Below are positions 6,521-6,841 of a DNA stretch of 6,841 nt, in pieces. The stretch's first letter is position 1. Every line of letters begins with the position of its first letter. The translations under genes were made by a program, and so were the position numbers. The notes under the pieces were generated by a model. That model did not search any database, was not told the origin of the DNA, and saw nothing but the letters and a program-made list of their open reading frames with translations. This stretch comes from an uncultured bacterium (GTDB lineage Bacteria > Hydrogenedentota > Hydrogenedentia > Hydrogenedentales > SLHB01): positions 1-6,841 of the forward strand of contig CALEZK010000148.1 of assembly GCA_937928585.1 (NCBI GenBank). The letters run 5' to 3'.

Positions 6521-6841
6521 ATACACGAGATGATGCGGGAACAACCGAGGACGGGAATCCTTGATTGTGCTTCATCTCTTGGCTTCGATGGTGGAATGCG
6601 CGTTCCGTTCGCCTTCTGTAAGAAGCTAGCACATGACATGTTTGCGCGCAAAGCTTTGGCAGGCGCATCAACCGGGCACCGCGAGTGGCCATCGCTGGCC
6701 GGGGGGCAGCCATGCCTGCGCGCGCACAACGCCAACCGGCCGCATTACGTTTCCCCGTGCTCCCCGTGGTTGGAACGTACTATGCCGCAGTAACGAACAC
6801 GTGGCGAAAGGCATTACCGGCGCCAAGTGCGCCATCCCCCC
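6521..6841. other. Upstream region with no supported gene
   Basis: No frame on either strand in these 321 bases looks like a protein; the longest ones are Cys, Arg, Pro and Ser rich and lack ribosome-binding sites. Besides the palindrome cluster at 6631-6658, I see hairpins GGCCA-TCGC-TGGCC (6687-6700) and GGCGC-CAAGT-GCGCC (6819-6833). A weak promoter-like pair on the minus strand, TTGTTC and TATATG 15 nt apart, sits just upstream of the short frame, but the spacing is poor. The operon promoter is expected in this region. Confidence 0.5.
6631..6658. promoter_or_regulatory. Cluster of three overlapping or adjoining palindromes, candidate operator
   Basis: ACATG-A-CATGT (6631-6641), TTTGCGCGCAAA (6641-6652, perfect 12 nt) and CAAAGCTTTG (6649-6658, perfect 10 nt) adjoin or overlap within 28 bases. 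They lie about 110-140 bases upstream of the first frame of the operon. Dimeric repressors and controller proteins of restriction-modification loci bind such sites, so an operator is plausible. No regulator gene is visible in the window. Confidence 0.4.

Noticed and set aside
6503..6793. Plus-strand frame of 96 codons and overlapping minus-strand frames of about 70 codons
   Set aside because: They are Cys, Arg and Pro rich, lack ribosome-binding sites and resemble no family; the region is better treated as non-coding.
6819..6833. GGCGC-CAAGT-GCGCC hairpin as a terminator of an upstream gene
   Set aside because: No T-run follows on either strand and no gene end is visible, so terminator function is unsupported.

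Overview
The window is a GC-rich bacterial segment (my count over two left-edge lines gives about 73-75% GC; parts of the methylase gene fall to 40-50%). All supported genes lie on the minus strand, so transcription runs from right (about 6520) to left. It is an accessory, defence-type locus: a restriction-modification-like operon with two adenine-methylase-type proteins, a RhuM-family protein, and a large T5orf172/GIY-YIG plus superfamily 2 helicase protein that runs off the left edge. The host cannot be named from the sequence. The hairpin-rich spacer faintly recalls dispersed palindromic elements of high-GC environmental bacteria, but this is only an impression.

Layout from right to left. 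Bases 6521-6841 carry no gene I can support but hold a cluster of perfect palindromes (6631-6658). A 26-codon reading frame (6440-6520) overlaps the start of M1 (5799-6443), a 214-residue methylase-fold protein that has the SAM-binding motif but no catalytic NPPY. M1 overlaps by 4 nt with M2 (4213-5802), a full Eco57I-type N6-adenine methylase with NPPY and a probable C-terminal recognition region. M2 overlaps by 8 nt with a dead 44-codon copy of the helicase N-terminus (4089-4220). Three perfect hairpins follow (4007-4088), then rhuM (2951-4003), which overlaps by the same 8 nt with the complete start of the helicase/nuclease gene (1-2958).

The simplest history is that the ancestral operon was M1-M2-R with an ATGAGTAA stop/start overlap between M2 and R. 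A hairpin-plus-rhuM module then became lodged at the M2/R boundary, flanked by two copies of the first 132 nt of R. The two copies differ at 7 positions, 6 of them synonymous, so they probably diverged as functional alleles before being brought together by recombination.

The second structural oddity is at the left. The R protein follows its family to residue about 781 (nt 616-627) and then continues in frame, without a stop, into about 205 residues that look like another family with strongly GC-ending codons. This is either a natural fusion, an illegitimate recombination, or an assembly chimera; the window alone cannot decide.

Functionally, M1 and M2 would form or support the modification activity, and R would be the ATP-dependent translocase/nuclease that attacks unmodified DNA. 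RhuM proteins have no firmly established biochemical role but are often found inside restriction-modification operons.
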